From Clostridiales bacterium (lineage in GTDB: Bacteria > Bacillota > Clostridia > Oscillospirales > CAG-272), in contig JAAWQR010000006.1 of assembly GCA_022800625.1 (NCBI GenBank), positions 17,200 to 81,199 on the forward strand: DNA of 64,000 bases, written 5' to 3'. Both the position numbers and the translations under genes were made by a program. The notes below the pieces were generated by a model that was given only the letters and a program-made list of their open reading frames with translations, had not been told where the DNA came from and made no database searches. Positions 9,572 through 19,861 of this stretch are shown piece after piece (the stretch's first letter is position 1; the number at the start of each line of letters is the position of its first letter).

Positions 9572-10312
9572 ATGTCTATTGTATCAATCAAACAGCTTCT
9601 TGAAGCAGGTGTTCATTTCGGACATCATACAAGACGCTGGAACCCGAAAATGGCTGAGTACATCTTTACAGAGCGTAACGGTCTCTACATTATCGATCTT
9701 CAGAAGACTATCAAAAAGTTTGAAGAAGCTTACAATTTTGTACGCGACACTGCTGCTGACGGCGGAAAGATTCTTTTCGTAGGTGCAAAGAAGCAGGCTG
9801 CTGATGCTATCCGTGAGGAAGCTGAAAGATGCGGTATGTACTATGTAAATGTAAGATGGCTCGGCGGTATGCTTACAAACTACAAGACCATTAAAATGTC
9901 TATTGACAGACTCCGTAAGCTTGAAAAGATGCAGGAGGACGGCACTTTTGATATGCTTCCTAAAAAGGAAGTTGCAGCTCTCCAGAAGGAGATGTTCAAT
10001 CTTGAGCGCAATCTCGGTGGTATCAAGGAAATGGGCGGACTTCCGTCTGCTATCTTTATAGTTGATCCCCGCAAGGAACACAACGCAGTTCTTGAGGCTA
10101 AGAAACTCGGTATCCCGGTAATCGCTATCGTTGATACCAACTGCGATCCCGATGATGCTGATTATGTAATCCCCGGAAATGACGACGCTATCCGCGCTAT
10201 CCGTCTCTATGCATCAGTTCTTGCAGACGCAGTTCTCGAGAGCCGTCAGGGCGAGCAGATGGAAGAGGCTGAGGCAGCAGAGGCAGAAGCTGAAGCTGAG
10301 GACGCTGAGTAA
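9572..10312 (+). CDS. rpsB: 30S ribosomal protein S2
   Basis: [27 protein letters not shown]...; followed by tsf. Confidence 0.97.
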   Translation: MSIVSIKQLLEAGVHFGHHTRRWNPKMAEYIFTERNGLYIIDLQKTIKKFEEAYNFVRDTAADGGKILFVGAKKQAADAIREEAERCGMYYVNVRWLGGMLTNYKTIKMSIDRLRKLEKMQEDGTFDMLPKKEVAALQKEMFNLERNLGGIKEMGGLPSAIFIVDPRKEHNAVLEAKKLGIPVIAIVDTNCDPDDADYVIPGNDDAIRAIRLYASVLADAVLESRQGEQMEEAEAAEAEAEAEDAE

Positions 10313-10396
10313 TCCGGTATTCCGAGTTAAACGGAAGCGCACGTCAGAAGAAATCGGGCGGCGGTAAACTAATAAAGAAAGGTATGGTAAATATAG

Positions 10397-11332
10397 ATGG
10401 CTATTACAGCTAAAATGGTATCCGATCTCAGAGCAAAGACCGGATGCGGTATGATGGAATGCAAGAAGGCTCTCACAGAGGCGAACGGTGACTTTGACGA
10501 AGCAGTAAAGGTTCTCAGAGAAAGAGGACTTGCTGTTGCAGGCAAAAAGGCTGAAAGAATCGCAGCTGAGGGTGTAGTTGATATTATGGTAAGCGACGAC
10601 GGTAAGACTGCGGCAATGATCGAGGTCAATGCCGAGACAGACTTCGTTGCAAAGAACGAGTCCTTTAAGGAGTTCGTTCGCGGAATTCTCAAGACTATCC
10701 TTGACAAGAAGCCTGCGAACATTGAAGAGCTTCTTCCTCTTCAGTACCTTGACACAGACTTCACAGTTGAAGGCAAGGTTAAGGACATGATCTTCACTAT
10801 CGGTGAGAACATGAATATCCGCCGTTTTGTTATCGTTGAGGGTACATTCTCAACATACATTCACGGTAAGGGTTCAACAGGCGTTATCATCGGCTTTGAT
10901 GCTGATGAGGCTGCAACCAGCAATGCAGGCTTTGCTGATTTTGCAAAGAATGTTGCTCTTCAGGTTGCTGCAATGCCCGTTCTTTATCTCAATAAGGAAT
11001 CTGTTCCCGAGAAGGATATCGCTGAGGAGAAAGAAATCCTTATGACTCAGATCAAGAACGATCCTGCAAATGCTAAGAAGCCTGAGCAGATCATTGAGAA
11101 GATGGTTACAGGCAGAATCAACAAGTTCTATGAGAAGAACTGTCTCACAGAGCAGGCTTACGTAAAGGATGATTCAATGACAGTAGGCAAGTATGTTGAA
11201 GCTGCTGCTAAAGAATTCGGCGGTAAGATCGCTCTTAACGGTTTCTGGTGCTTTGAGAAGGGCGAAGGTCTTGAGAAGCGCGAGGATGACTTTGCAGGTG
11301 AGATCGCAAGACTCACAGGTAAGGCTGAGTAA
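10397..11332 (+). CDS. tsf: Elongation factor Ts
   Basis: MAITAKMVSDLRAKTGCGMMECKKALTEANGD... Confidence 0.97.
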   Translation: MAITAKMVSDLRAKTGCGMMECKKALTEANGDFDEAVKVLRERGLAVAGKKAERIAAEGVVDIMVSDDGKTAAMIEVNAETDFVAKNESFKEFVRGILKTILDKKPANIEELLPLQYLDTDFTVEGKVKDMIFTIGENMNIRRFVIVEGTFSTYIHGKGSTGVIIGFDADEAATSNAGFADFAKNVALQVAAMPVLYLNKESVPEKDIAEEKEILMTQIKNDPANAKKPEQIIEKMVTGRINKFYEKNCLTEQAYVKDDSMTVGKYVEAAAKEFGGKIALNGFWCFEKGEGLEKREDDFAGEIARLTGKAE

Positions 11333-11342
11333 TAATAAAACT

Positions 11343-11380
11343 ATACCAACGGCTGTCTCTTTTGAGACAGCCGTTGGTAT
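11343..11380 (+). terminator. Intrinsic terminator of rpsB-tsf
   Basis: ATACCAACGGCTGTCTC / GAGACAGCCGTTGGTAT, 17-bp perfect stem. Confidence 0.85.
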
Positions 11381-11480
11381 ATAATAAAGACGCTTTGCTT
11401 AATACTAAGCCGCTAAGGGAGTAATTTGAAACGCAACTAAAAGAGTTAGTGCGAATTATCTGTTGTTTGTGAGGAAAATC

Positions 11481-11987
11481 ATGAGAATACAATATAAAAA
11501 CTTAACGATCCGACAAGCAGACGTTTCAGATGTAAAATATCTTGTCATGTGGTGGAATGACGGAACTGTGATGGCACATGCGGGCTTTCCTAATGGCTTG
11601 GGAACGACCGAGAAAAAAGTCATCGAAGAACTCGGAAACGGCCGTATGGTTATTGAGGAAAGCGACCGTCTAATAGGTGAGTGCAATTACCGTAATATTA
11701 GTGACGGCGTTGCAGAAATTGGCATAAAAATTTGCGAAACCGATTGTCAAAATCGCGGCGTCGGCAGAAAGGTTTTAAGTATGCTGATTGGATGGCTGTT
11801 TCAAAACGGTTATTCCAAAATTGTTCTCGACACCAATTTGGAGAATACACGAGCACAGCATGTTTATGAATTTCTTGGTTTTCAAAAGGTGCGGACTAAT
11901 ATCGATTCTTGGAAAGATCAGCTTGGTCGACTTCAATCTTCTGTAGATTATGAATTAATAGAAAAGAATTTTAATAGCTATATTTAG
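11481..11987 (+). CDS. GNAT family N-acetyltransferase
   Basis: Acetyl-CoA motif QNRGVGRKVLSMLIGWLFQNGY...LDTNLENTRAQHVYEFLGF. Confidence 0.85.
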   Translation: MRIQYKNLTIRQADVSDVKYLVMWWNDGTVMAHAGFPNGLGTTEKKVIEELGNGRMVIEESDRLIGECNYRNISDGVAEIGIKICETDCQNRGVGRKVLSMLIGWLFQNGYSKIVLDTNLENTRAQHVYEFLGFQKVRTNIDSWKDQLGRLQSSVDYELIEKNFNSYI

Positions 11988-12206
11988 AAATAGTTAAAGC
12001 TTATCGCAGTTCTTGTTTTCGGGAACTGCGATAATGTGTTTATACCCATAATAAGAAAGCAACTGTATTGATAATTTCCGCAAACAAGTATATGATGTAA
12101 TTCATTTTATCGAGTTATACCGTATACTTATATAAAAACTTACTTATATGATGTTGTGAAAGACGAAAGTCCTTTATTTATGCTTTTGAAATGTGTGGTT
12201 GTCTGG

Positions 12207-13385
12207 TTATTCCGGTATGGCAATGTCACCGTCAACAAGTGTTCCTTTATACATCGAATACGCTCTGCTGATTTCATTTGCTTCGGAAATTTCACCGTCA
12301 TAATTTACAGCGACAGTATCACCAACCGTAATGCCGGTGCATTCGATACATCTTTTTATTCTCATATCATTGGTGTAAACTTTATATATAGTTCTGTCTT
12401 CTTTATTTGTGCAGAGGATGCTGTCATCAATTAACACATAGCCATCGCCGATTTCGGTAAGAGTTCCCGATACTGTTGATGTATACGGATTAAATTCAAT
12501 CTCAACAGAATTATTTTTAGCATAATCAATGATCTTTCCTGCGGCATCCTTACCAATGAAATAGGTATAGCTGAAATCGAAGATGTTAGTTGTAAAATAA
12601 CCGTCCTCGGAAATACAAACTACTCTCTTATATACTCCCAAGGCATCAGACGTCACTGTGAAGGAAAGATAACTGCGATCGTTTCTCTCAAAAGAATCAA
12701 ATTCATCACACAGTGCGGCATCCTTGCATTCAGAAAGAATATCTAAAATATACGAGTCATCACTTATGCGAAAATTGCCCGCTTCATCAAATCCTTTACA
12801 TACCGTAAAATCATTTAGCTTGAGATTTTGAGGTAATCCATAAAGCTCCATCATTTCTCCAAGAGAGAGAGGCCTTGACGCATCGTTATACGCATATACA
12901 TAATACGCACCGTCTTTGCCTGCAGCAATAAGTTTTTCCTCAGATACATCATTGATCTTGTATACTTTAAAGGTTTCGGTATATTTTCGATCGGTATATG
13001 AGTCAGTACCTTCCGCATCACAGTAACCAAGCTCCTCGGAGAGCACATCCTCCGAAACAGGATTCATCAGCTTAATGGCGTACTCTTTGCCGTTGTAGTA
13101 TACGGCAGTATATTTTTCTGAGGCAGTTTTATACTCCCAAGGCCATTCTATATCGGCTTCTTCCCCGGATATAAAATACTTGTATTTATTGTGACTGGTA
13201 GTACTTTCCTTGAAAAATGACGGAAGTATTGCCGTTCCCGCAATTATCAGCACAGCAAAGCAAGCTGCAACAGTACCACATTTGAGCAGATTGAAGCGCC
13301 TTGATCTCCGCCCGCTCTCTGCGGCGGCAGTAATTAGATCATCGTCAATGTACCCGACAGCCTTTATAATTTTCGGCACTTTCAT
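12207..13385 (-). CDS. Putative anti-sigma-like membrane protein, partner of the adjacent ECF sigma factor
   Basis: Cytosolic N-terminus, one TM helix (CGTVAACFAVLIIAGTAILPSFF), extracytoplasmic C-terminus; start overlaps the sigma factor stop by 4 nt. Confidence 0.6.
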   Translation of the reverse strand: MKVPKIIKAVGYIDDDLITAAAESGRRSRRFNLLKCGTVAACFAVLIIAGTAILPSFFKESTTSHNKYKYFISGEEADIEWPWEYKTASEKYTAVYYNGKEYAIKLMNPVSEDVLSEELGYCDAEGTDSYTDRKYTETFKVYKINDVSEEKLIAAGKDGAYYVYAYNDASRPLSLGEMMELYGLPQNLKLNDFTVCKGFDEAGNFRISDDSYILDILSECKDAALCDEFDSFERNDRSYLSFTVTSDALGVYKRVVCISEDGYFTTNIFDFSYTYFIGKDAAGKIIDYAKNNSVEIEFNPYTSTVSGTLTEIGDGYVLIDDSILCTNKEDRTIYKVYTNDMRIKRCIECTGITVGDTVAVNYDGEISEANEISRAYSMYKGTLVDGDIAIPE

Positions 13386-13945
13386 ATTTCAACGCCCTCC
13401 TTTATCAGATAATCTTTTAGTTTGTTTCGGGTATAGAACAACATGTTCTTTACCTTACTTTCGGTAAAAGAATAGCGCTTTGCAATTTCTGTGATAGAAT
13501 CGAAGAAATAATATTTTCGTATAAAGACGTTTCTGCTCTCTTCTTTTTGACTGCGAAGAAAGCTGCTGATCAGCTTTCCGATATCATCATCGCTCATGTC
13601 GACAGCGCATTTTTCATCCGGCAAAACAGTTTCAAGCTCCTCTAATGATACAAGCATATCTGCCGATCGTTTCTCCCGCTTCATAAATTCCAACCGTCTC
13701 AGCGACAGATTTCTTGCAATCTTGCAGATAAATGCCATAAGGTTATTTGGTCTTGCGGGCGGTATTGCATTCCATATGCCAACGTAAGTATCATTAACAC
13801 ATTCTTCGGAATCTTCAGAATTGTTCAGAATATTATAAGCAATACTGCGGCAAAGCTTTCCGTACTTTGTATCCGTTTCCTTGATCGCCTGCTCATTTCT
13901 TTTAAAATAAAGTTCAATAATTTTTAGGTCATCCACATTGTTCAC
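13382..13945 (-). CDS. ECF-type sigma-70 family RNA polymerase sigma factor
   Basis: Regions 2 (DSEECVNDTYVGIWNAIPP) and 4 (ITEIAKRYSFTESKVKNMLFYTRNKLKDYL). Confidence 0.88.
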   Translation of the reverse strand: MNNVDDLKIIELYFKRNEQAIKETDTKYGKLCRSIAYNILNNSEDSEECVNDTYVGIWNAIPPARPNNLMAFICKIARNLSLRRLEFMKREKRSADMLVSLEELETVLPDEKCAVDMSDDDIGKLISSFLRSQKEESRNVFIRKYYFFDSITEIAKRYSFTESKVKNMLFYTRNKLKDYLIKEGVEI

Positions 13946-14072
13946 CTCCCCTTTATTTGATTCAAAAGCGCTTTCACTTATAAGTACGTTTTTTTCGGCT
14001 TTGGTCTTAAAACAACATAAATTTTTACGGCAACGCTGGAAGTGATGTCCTCAGACGAAAACAAAAGTCCCA

Positions 14073-14567
14073 TTACAGGGACTTTTCTATTTTAAGAAGG
14101 TAGGTTTTTATATCGATTCCGCCGGCATATCCTGTCAGATTGCCGTCTGAGCCTATAACGCGGTGACAGGGAATAATAATCGAGATAGGATTATGCCCTA
14201 CAGCACCTCCGACAGCCTGCGCAGACATTTTACGAATTCCCGTTTGCGCGGCAATTTTATCAGCAATTTCACCGTAAGTCATAGTTTTACCGAATGGTAT
14301 TGTCAAGAGAATATCCCAAACCGACTTGCGAAACGGAGTTCCATCAGGGTTCAACTTTGGTGTAAAATCAGGCGATCTTCCGCTGAAGTATGTGTCAAGC
14401 CAACATACGGTTTCGTCAAATACAGGCAACCTCACCTCTTCGGCTTCTTTGATTAAGGAAGCGTCAAAATACTTCTGTCCGTCAAACCAAAGTCCTGTAA
14501 GCGATCTGCCGTCAGATGCAAATATGATTTTTCCTAAAGGGGACGCGTATTGATATGTATAGATCAT
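14073..14567 (-). CDS. ogt: Methylated-DNA--[protein]-cysteine S-methyltransferase
   Basis: IIIPCHRVIGSDGNLTGYAGG active-site motif. Confidence 0.95.
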   Translation of the reverse strand: MIYTYQYASPLGKIIFASDGRSLTGLWFDGQKYFDASLIKEAEEVRLPVFDETVCWLDTYFSGRSPDFTPKLNPDGTPFRKSVWDILLTIPFGKTMTYGEIADKIAAQTGIRKMSAQAVGGAVGHNPISIIIPCHRVIGSDGNLTGYAGGIDIKTYLLKIEKSL

Positions 14568-14812
14568 GGTTTAAAAATCTCCGAATTTCCGAGTTTTTAC
14601 TCATAATACCATTATAATCGAAAACCTTATAAATATCAAGAAGAAGCTTTGCTTTTCTGTATAGGATCTATGTGCGGCATTAAATAAAGAAATCAGTCAG
14701 AGGGGAAAATTTTTATGAGATAAAAACAAGCATTACCAATTTTATCGGTAATGCCATGAATTTATTTAATAGTGACTGCAATATATCATGTCTCAAATTT
14801 AAGTTTTTTATA

Positions 14813-15505
14813 TCATTTTTTCCACGGGCGTTTTTTATCCGTCCAGCCTTTATCTTTCCAATAATCCATGTCGGCTTTATTCCAGCCGTGCTTCTGCATC
14901 ACACGCATTACAGTGAAAAAGAGCTTAGTTTTTACAGACGGCTTGAGATGTTTTTGCTTTTTCAGAATTTTTTGTGCCAAATCGAACAGCTTCTTATCTA
15001 TTTTCAGTTTTTTCTGTTCGCTTACACGTTCCCATGAGACCTCCGCCACAGCGATGCCGTATGTATATTTTTTCGCGATTCCCCACCAAAAGGCACTGTC
15101 AGACATATCACGATTGGTGCTTTTTATCCCGGCTCCTGCGGCAGTGGAAATGCAGACGGCTTGCTTTGAAAACATTTTTTCCTCGGGACGATGCACCATC
15201 CATCGCCAGCCGTAATGATCAAGCAGAGCTTTCATCGCTCCTGTTGTGTGATACACATATACGGGACTTGCGAGTATCAGTACATCCACATCATCGATAG
15301 CTTTTGTAATGGGGAAAAGCTTTTCATAATGTGGACATCTCATTTCCGATTCTGTGAAGCAGGCGGTGCATCCGACACAGAATTCGTCAAAATCCCTCGG
15401 CAGAAATATTTCAGTTATATCACCGTTCAGCTTTTCTGCCAAGCTATGTGCAATATGGTATGTAGAACCTTTATGGCTTTGCCCGTGTATTACTGTGATT
15501 TTCAT
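14813..15505 (-). CDS. Flavodoxin-fold NAD(P)H-dependent oxidoreductase
   Basis: MKITVIHGQSHKGSTYHIAHSLAEKL..., CVGCTACF, LASPVYVYHTTGAMKALLDH. Confidence 0.85.
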   Translation of the reverse strand: MKITVIHGQSHKGSTYHIAHSLAEKLNGDITEIFLPRDFDEFCVGCTACFTESEMRCPHYEKLFPITKAIDDVDVLILASPVYVYHTTGAMKALLDHYGWRWMVHRPEEKMFSKQAVCISTAAGAGIKSTNRDMSDSAFWWGIAKKYTYGIAVAEVSWERVSEQKKLKIDKKLFDLAQKILKKQKHLKPSVKTKLFFTVMRVMQKHGWNKADMDYWKDKGWTDKKRPWKK

Positions 15506-15518
15506 GTTAATCTCCATT

Positions 15519-15642
15519 CCGCCGCCACAGCGGCGGCACAAATAGTTCATTAAATTCAACGTGTTATACACGCGCGGGTCTGCGAAGCAGACAAAAATGG
15601 GAATATATCCATTTTTCCACTTCACAAATAAATCTGTGAAGT
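15519..15642. repeat. Chain of five consecutive hairpins in an intergenic region
   Basis: CCGCCG/CGGCGG (15519-15536), CGTG/CACG (15560-15572), GTCTGC/GCAGAC (15578-15592), AAAAATGG/CCATTTTT (15593-15616), ACTTCACA/TGTGAAGT (15619-15642). Confidence 0.7.
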
Positions 15643-15717
15643 CGGTGAATTTGGGCGTGAAATAGATGCACTATATTCCTGCAGTATCGTATCTTTCACT
15701 CTATTTCCTCAATGATA

Positions 15718-16605
15718 CTAAACGGTTCTCATGCGAACTGAAAGAAGTTCTATTAAAACAACTTCGGGACGGTTATTGACACGAAAGGGAATAATACTGT
15801 TTCCTATACCTCTGCTGACTATCATATTTGTATTCTCTTCAGAATAGATTCCCGCATCATATTTAGGAAACAGTCCCTGATTGGGTGCTGCCAAACCACC
15901 AATGAAGGGCAGTCTGAACTGCCCGCCGTGTGCATGTCCGCTTAGTACTAAATCAATTTCGCTTTTTACATAAACATCAAACAGCTCCGGTCTGTGAGAA
16001 AGCAGTACCGTGTAGGAATCATCATTATCTTTCGTCATTTTTTGCAATTTGCTTGTCATGACTGCATCAGAGTCTCCGAATAGATAGTCTGTTTTGAAGG
16101 CGGGATCATCAACGCCAAGAAGTGTAATTGTTTTTCCGCCTGTTTCAATGCTGACAATGTCGTCTGCAAGAATAACTACTCCGAGTTCGATCAGTGATTT
16201 TTTAAAATCTTCATATTCAGATACACGGGATTCGTGATTTCCGCTCACATAGTAGCAGGGAGCTATCTCCATTGCTTTTTCGGCAAATTGCAAAGCGACA
16301 GTTATATCGGTTCTGCGTGAGTCTATCATGTCTCCCGTAATTGCTATTATATCAGGCTTCGCTTCGCTGAGTACGGAAATAAGTTTTTTATTATCCTTAC
16401 CCGTTTCACTGTTATGCAGATCAGAAATCTGCGCTATCCGATACCCGTTAAATTCTTCAGGAAGTCTGTTGCTTTTTACCGTGAATTGATTAAGTTCAAG
16501 GGCTTTGTTGCTCCAAACGATCCAAATGATTAACACTGCAAAAATGATCGCAATGAGAGTAAGAATAAATATTATATTTTTTCGTTTCACACGCATATAC
16601 CACAT
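15718..16605 (-). CDS. Metallophosphoesterase
   Basis: QISDLHNSE, GDMIDSR, GNHESR, SGHAHGGQFRLP motifs; N-terminal TM helix. Confidence 0.9.
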   Translation of the reverse strand: MWYMRVKRKNIIFILTLIAIIFAVLIIWIVWSNKALELNQFTVKSNRLPEEFNGYRIAQISDLHNSETGKDNKKLISVLSEAKPDIIAITGDMIDSRRTDITVALQFAEKAMEIAPCYYVSGNHESRVSEYEDFKKSLIELGVVILADDIVSIETGGKTITLLGVDDPAFKTDYLFGDSDAVMTSKLQKMTKDNDDSYTVLLSHRPELFDVYVKSEIDLVLSGHAHGGQFRLPFIGGLAAPNQGLFPKYDAGIYSEENTNMIVSRGIGNSIIPFRVNNRPEVVLIELLSVRMRTV

Positions 16606-16864
16606 GTACCTCTTGAAATCACGACTTATGCAGATGTATATATCAAAGTTACTTGTAATCAGACCTGTATACATACAGTCACAGATCTGCGAAGCAGATC
16701 AAGCATTTGCTGTATATCTCAATCATATGAGAAATCCATCTATCTGTTTCTTCAAATTGTTCCGTTATAAGTTTTTGTAAGGTGAAAACTATTATAATTA
16801 TAGCACACAATAGCTGCAAACGCAATCTTAAATTAATAGGGAGCTTCTTTGTTTTATATACAAA

Positions 16865-16897
16865 AACACAGCAGAAACTTTAAAGCATCTGCTGTGT
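16865..16897 (-). terminator. Terminator downstream of purA
   Basis: ACACAGCAG...CTGCTGTGT stem. Confidence 0.6.
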
Positions 16898-16924
16898 TCT
16901 TTAATTTTAGTTATTTGTGATTTC

Positions 16925-18196
16925 TCACATCTCAATATACGCATCTCTGTCAGGACCGACGGAGATATATTTAACCTTGCAGCCTATCGCATTTTCAATG
17001 TACTTTACATATTTCTGCGCGTTTTCGGGAAGATCCTCAAAATTACGGCAACTCGAAATATCTGTTTTCCAACCGTCAACATATTCATATACAGGCTTTG
17101 CACGATCAAGCTTTGAGCCAACCATGAACTTGTCTGTTTCCACGCCGTCTACCGAATACTTTGTGCAAACGGGGATCTTGTCAAAATAAGAGAGAACGTC
17201 CATTTTTGTAAGCGCTATGCAGTCAGCACCCTGAATCATGGCTCCATACTTTGAAGCGGGAATATCAAATCCGCCGACACGTCTCGGTCTGCCTGTAGCG
17301 GCTCCGTATTCTCCGCCTGCTTCGCGAAGTTCATCGCCTTCCTTGCCGAACAACTCGCATGTGAAAGGTCCTGCACCTACACAGCTTGAGTAAGCTTTCA
17401 TTATTCCGATAGTCTCATCAAGTTTTATGTGAGGAATACCTGCTCCGATAGGCGCGTAAGCCGAAATTGTCGAAGAAGCCGATGTAAACGGATATATACC
17501 GAAGTCAATGTCTCTGAGTGCGCCGAGCTGAGCTTCAAACATAACTGATTTGCCTGCATTTACAGCATCTGTGAGATATTCTGTCGTATCGCAAACATAG
17601 TTTAGGAGGGGAAGACCGAACTTTTCAAGCCATGAGATATTTGCTTCGGGGGTGAGAGCTTCAGATCCGTATCCGTTCTTTACGGTCAGGTTTTTCCACT
17701 CGATAATTCCTTCCATTCTTTCTTTTAAAGCGTTCATATCGAAAAGATCGCCCATACGGAATGCCTTTTTCATATACTTGTCCGAGTATACGGGAGAAAT
17801 ACCGCGGCGTGTTGAGCCATAGCTGTTCTTACCGAGTCTGTCCTCTTCAAGGCAGTCAAGAAGCTTGTGATACGGCATACAGATTATAGCGCGGTCGCTG
17901 ATCTTGAGATGATCGGGAGTAATTTCGATACCTTTTTCACGAAGTCTACCGATCTCACCTGTCAGGTGCTCGATGTCGATAACCATTCCGGGACCCATTA
18001 CATTTACGGTTTCATCTCTGAGTATTCCTGACGGGAGAAGATTGAGAATAAATTCTCCTCTGTCGTTGATTACGGTATGACCGGCATTGTTGCCGCCCTG
18101 ATATCTGACAACGACATCATATTTGTTTGCGAGGAGATCGACCATACGGCCTTTGCCTTCATCTCCCCAGTTTGTTCCGACTACTGCTGTTATCAT
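16925..18196 (-). CDS. purA: Adenylosuccinate synthetase
   Basis: MITAVVGTNWGDEGKGRMVDLLA..., GTRRGI, RVGGFD. Confidence 0.96.
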   Translation of the reverse strand: MITAVVGTNWGDEGKGRMVDLLANKYDVVVRYQGGNNAGHTVINDRGEFILNLLPSGILRDETVNVMGPGMVIDIEHLTGEIGRLREKGIEITPDHLKISDRAIICMPYHKLLDCLEEDRLGKNSYGSTRRGISPVYSDKYMKKAFRMGDLFDMNALKERMEGIIEWKNLTVKNGYGSEALTPEANISWLEKFGLPLLNYVCDTTEYLTDAVNAGKSVMFEAQLGALRDIDFGIYPFTSASSTISAYAPIGAGIPHIKLDETIGIMKAYSSCVGAGPFTCELFGKEGDELREAGGEYGAATGRPRRVGGFDIPASKYGAMIQGADCIALTKMDVLSYFDKIPVCTKYSVDGVETDKFMVGSKLDRAKPVYEYVDGWKTDISSCRNFEDLPENAQKYVKYIENAIGCKVKYISVGPDRDAYIEM

Positions 18197-18271
18197 TATA
18201 TTACCTACCCAATATTTATTTATATTTTGTAACGGTTTTACGCTTTTCAATGAAAGAGCGCAAGCTTATAG

Positions 18272-19702
18272 TTAAACTTTTATCGATACGGTGACTTTTT
18301 CAGTGTCCGCATATTTTGCAAGAATCGGACGAACAACATCGTTTAAGAATTCTTCCGTCTGCTCAGGCGCGCGACCGATGAAGTTCTCCTTCTTTATCAG
18401 AGGAGCAAGCTCACTTTCCGTCAGGTTAAATCTCTTGTCGTTCAGAATTCTTTCAAGCAGATCGTTTTCGCAGCCGTTCAGCTTTATTTGCTTTGCCGTA
18501 GCTACGGAATGCTCTCTTATAGCCTCATGAAGCTCCTGACGGTCGCCGCCGTTCTTTGTACAGTACATGAGAATGTTCTCGGTAGCCATGAACGGTATTT
18601 CTTCGTCAAGATGACGCTCTATTACTTTCGGATAAACAGTTCCTCCCGATATAACGTTGATGTAGAGAGACAAAACGGCGTCGGTAGCAAGGAACGCTTC
18701 GGGAACTGAAATACGTTTGTTTGCCGAGTCGTCAAGAGTTCTCTCAAACCACTGAGCTGATGCGGTGAGCGCAGGATTCAGAACATCTACCATAATGTAT
18801 CTTGAAAGGGAAGCGATCCTCTCGCTTCTCATAGGATTGCGCTTGTAGGCCATTGCCGACGATCCTATCTGCTTGTCCTCAAACGGTTCGTCAAACTCTT
18901 TAAGATGCGAGAGAAGTCTGATATCGTTGGAGAACTTTGCAGCGCTTTGAGCTATACCGCACAGAGCAGAAAGAACGTTGTAGTCAACTTTTCTGGAATA
19001 TGTTTGTCCCGAAACAGGGTAGCAAGCATCAAATCCCATTTTTTCTGCGATAAGACGGTCAAGTTTTTTTACCTTTTCATGATCTCCGTCGAACAGCTCA
19101 AGGAAGCTTGCGCCTGTTCCCGTCGTACCCTTGCAACCGAGAAGCTTTAGGGCGTTTATCTGGAATTCAACAGCTTCGAGGTCAGATGTAAGATCCTGTA
19201 ACCAAAGCGTTGCTCTCTTGCCCATCGTAGTCGGCTGAGCCGCTTGAAAATGCGTATACGCAAGGCAGGGAAGATTCTTATGCTTCTCTGCAAAATCTGC
19301 AACGGCTGATATACAGCTGATAAGCAGAGAACGGACTCTCACCAGCGCTTCTTTCATAATGATTATGTCGGTGTTATCTCCGACATAGCATGATGTAGCG
19401 CCGAGATGAATTATTCCGTGCGCACTCGGACATGCGTCGCCGTATGTTTTTACGTGTGCCATTACATCATGACGCACTTCGCTTTCATAAACTTTAGCCT
19501 TGTCGTAATCAATGTTTGAAATGTTGGCGCGCATTTCTTCGATTTGTTCTTCTTTAATGTCAATTCCAAGCTCACGCTCGCTCTCTGCCAGAGCAACCCA
19601 CAGCTTTCTCCATGTTGTAAACTTCTTGTCCGCAGAGAAAATATACTTCATTTCATCGCTTGCATATCTTGAACAAAGCGGACTCGTGTATACGTTATTC
19701 AC
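18272..19702 (-). CDS. purB: Adenylosuccinate lyase
   Basis: Full-length; signature GSSAMAYKRNPMRSERI. Confidence 0.96.
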   Translation of the reverse strand: MNNVYTSPLCSRYASDEMKYIFSADKKFTTWRKLWVALAESERELGIDIKEEQIEEMRANISNIDYDKAKVYESEVRHDVMAHVKTYGDACPSAHGIIHLGATSCYVGDNTDIIIMKEALVRVRSLLISCISAVADFAEKHKNLPCLAYTHFQAAQPTTMGKRATLWLQDLTSDLEAVEFQINALKLLGCKGTTGTGASFLELFDGDHEKVKKLDRLIAEKMGFDACYPVSGQTYSRKVDYNVLSALCGIAQSAAKFSNDIRLLSHLKEFDEPFEDKQIGSSAMAYKRNPMRSERIASLSRYIMVDVLNPALTASAQWFERTLDDSANKRISVPEAFLATDAVLSLYINVISGGTVYPKVIERHLDEEIPFMATENILMYCTKNGGDRQELHEAIREHSVATAKQIKLNGCENDLLERILNDKRFNLTESELAPLIKKENFIGRAPEQTEEFLNDVVRPILAKYADTEKVTVSIKV

Positions 19703-19861
19703 TCTGAATCTTCATCCTTTCAAAGGTATTATTCATACCTTACTATTTTACACCGATATTCTTTTTTTTTCTACACATATTTGTAACTTGACGCGTCTTT
19801 TTGACAACTTTGTCATTTTGATAAAAAAAAGCTGCTCATAACACTTGTTCTGTGTGTATAT

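Noticed and set aside
9584-10081. 165-aa minus-strand ORF inside rpsB
   Set aside because: Antisense to a clearly coding ribosomal protein; no RBS or family resemblance
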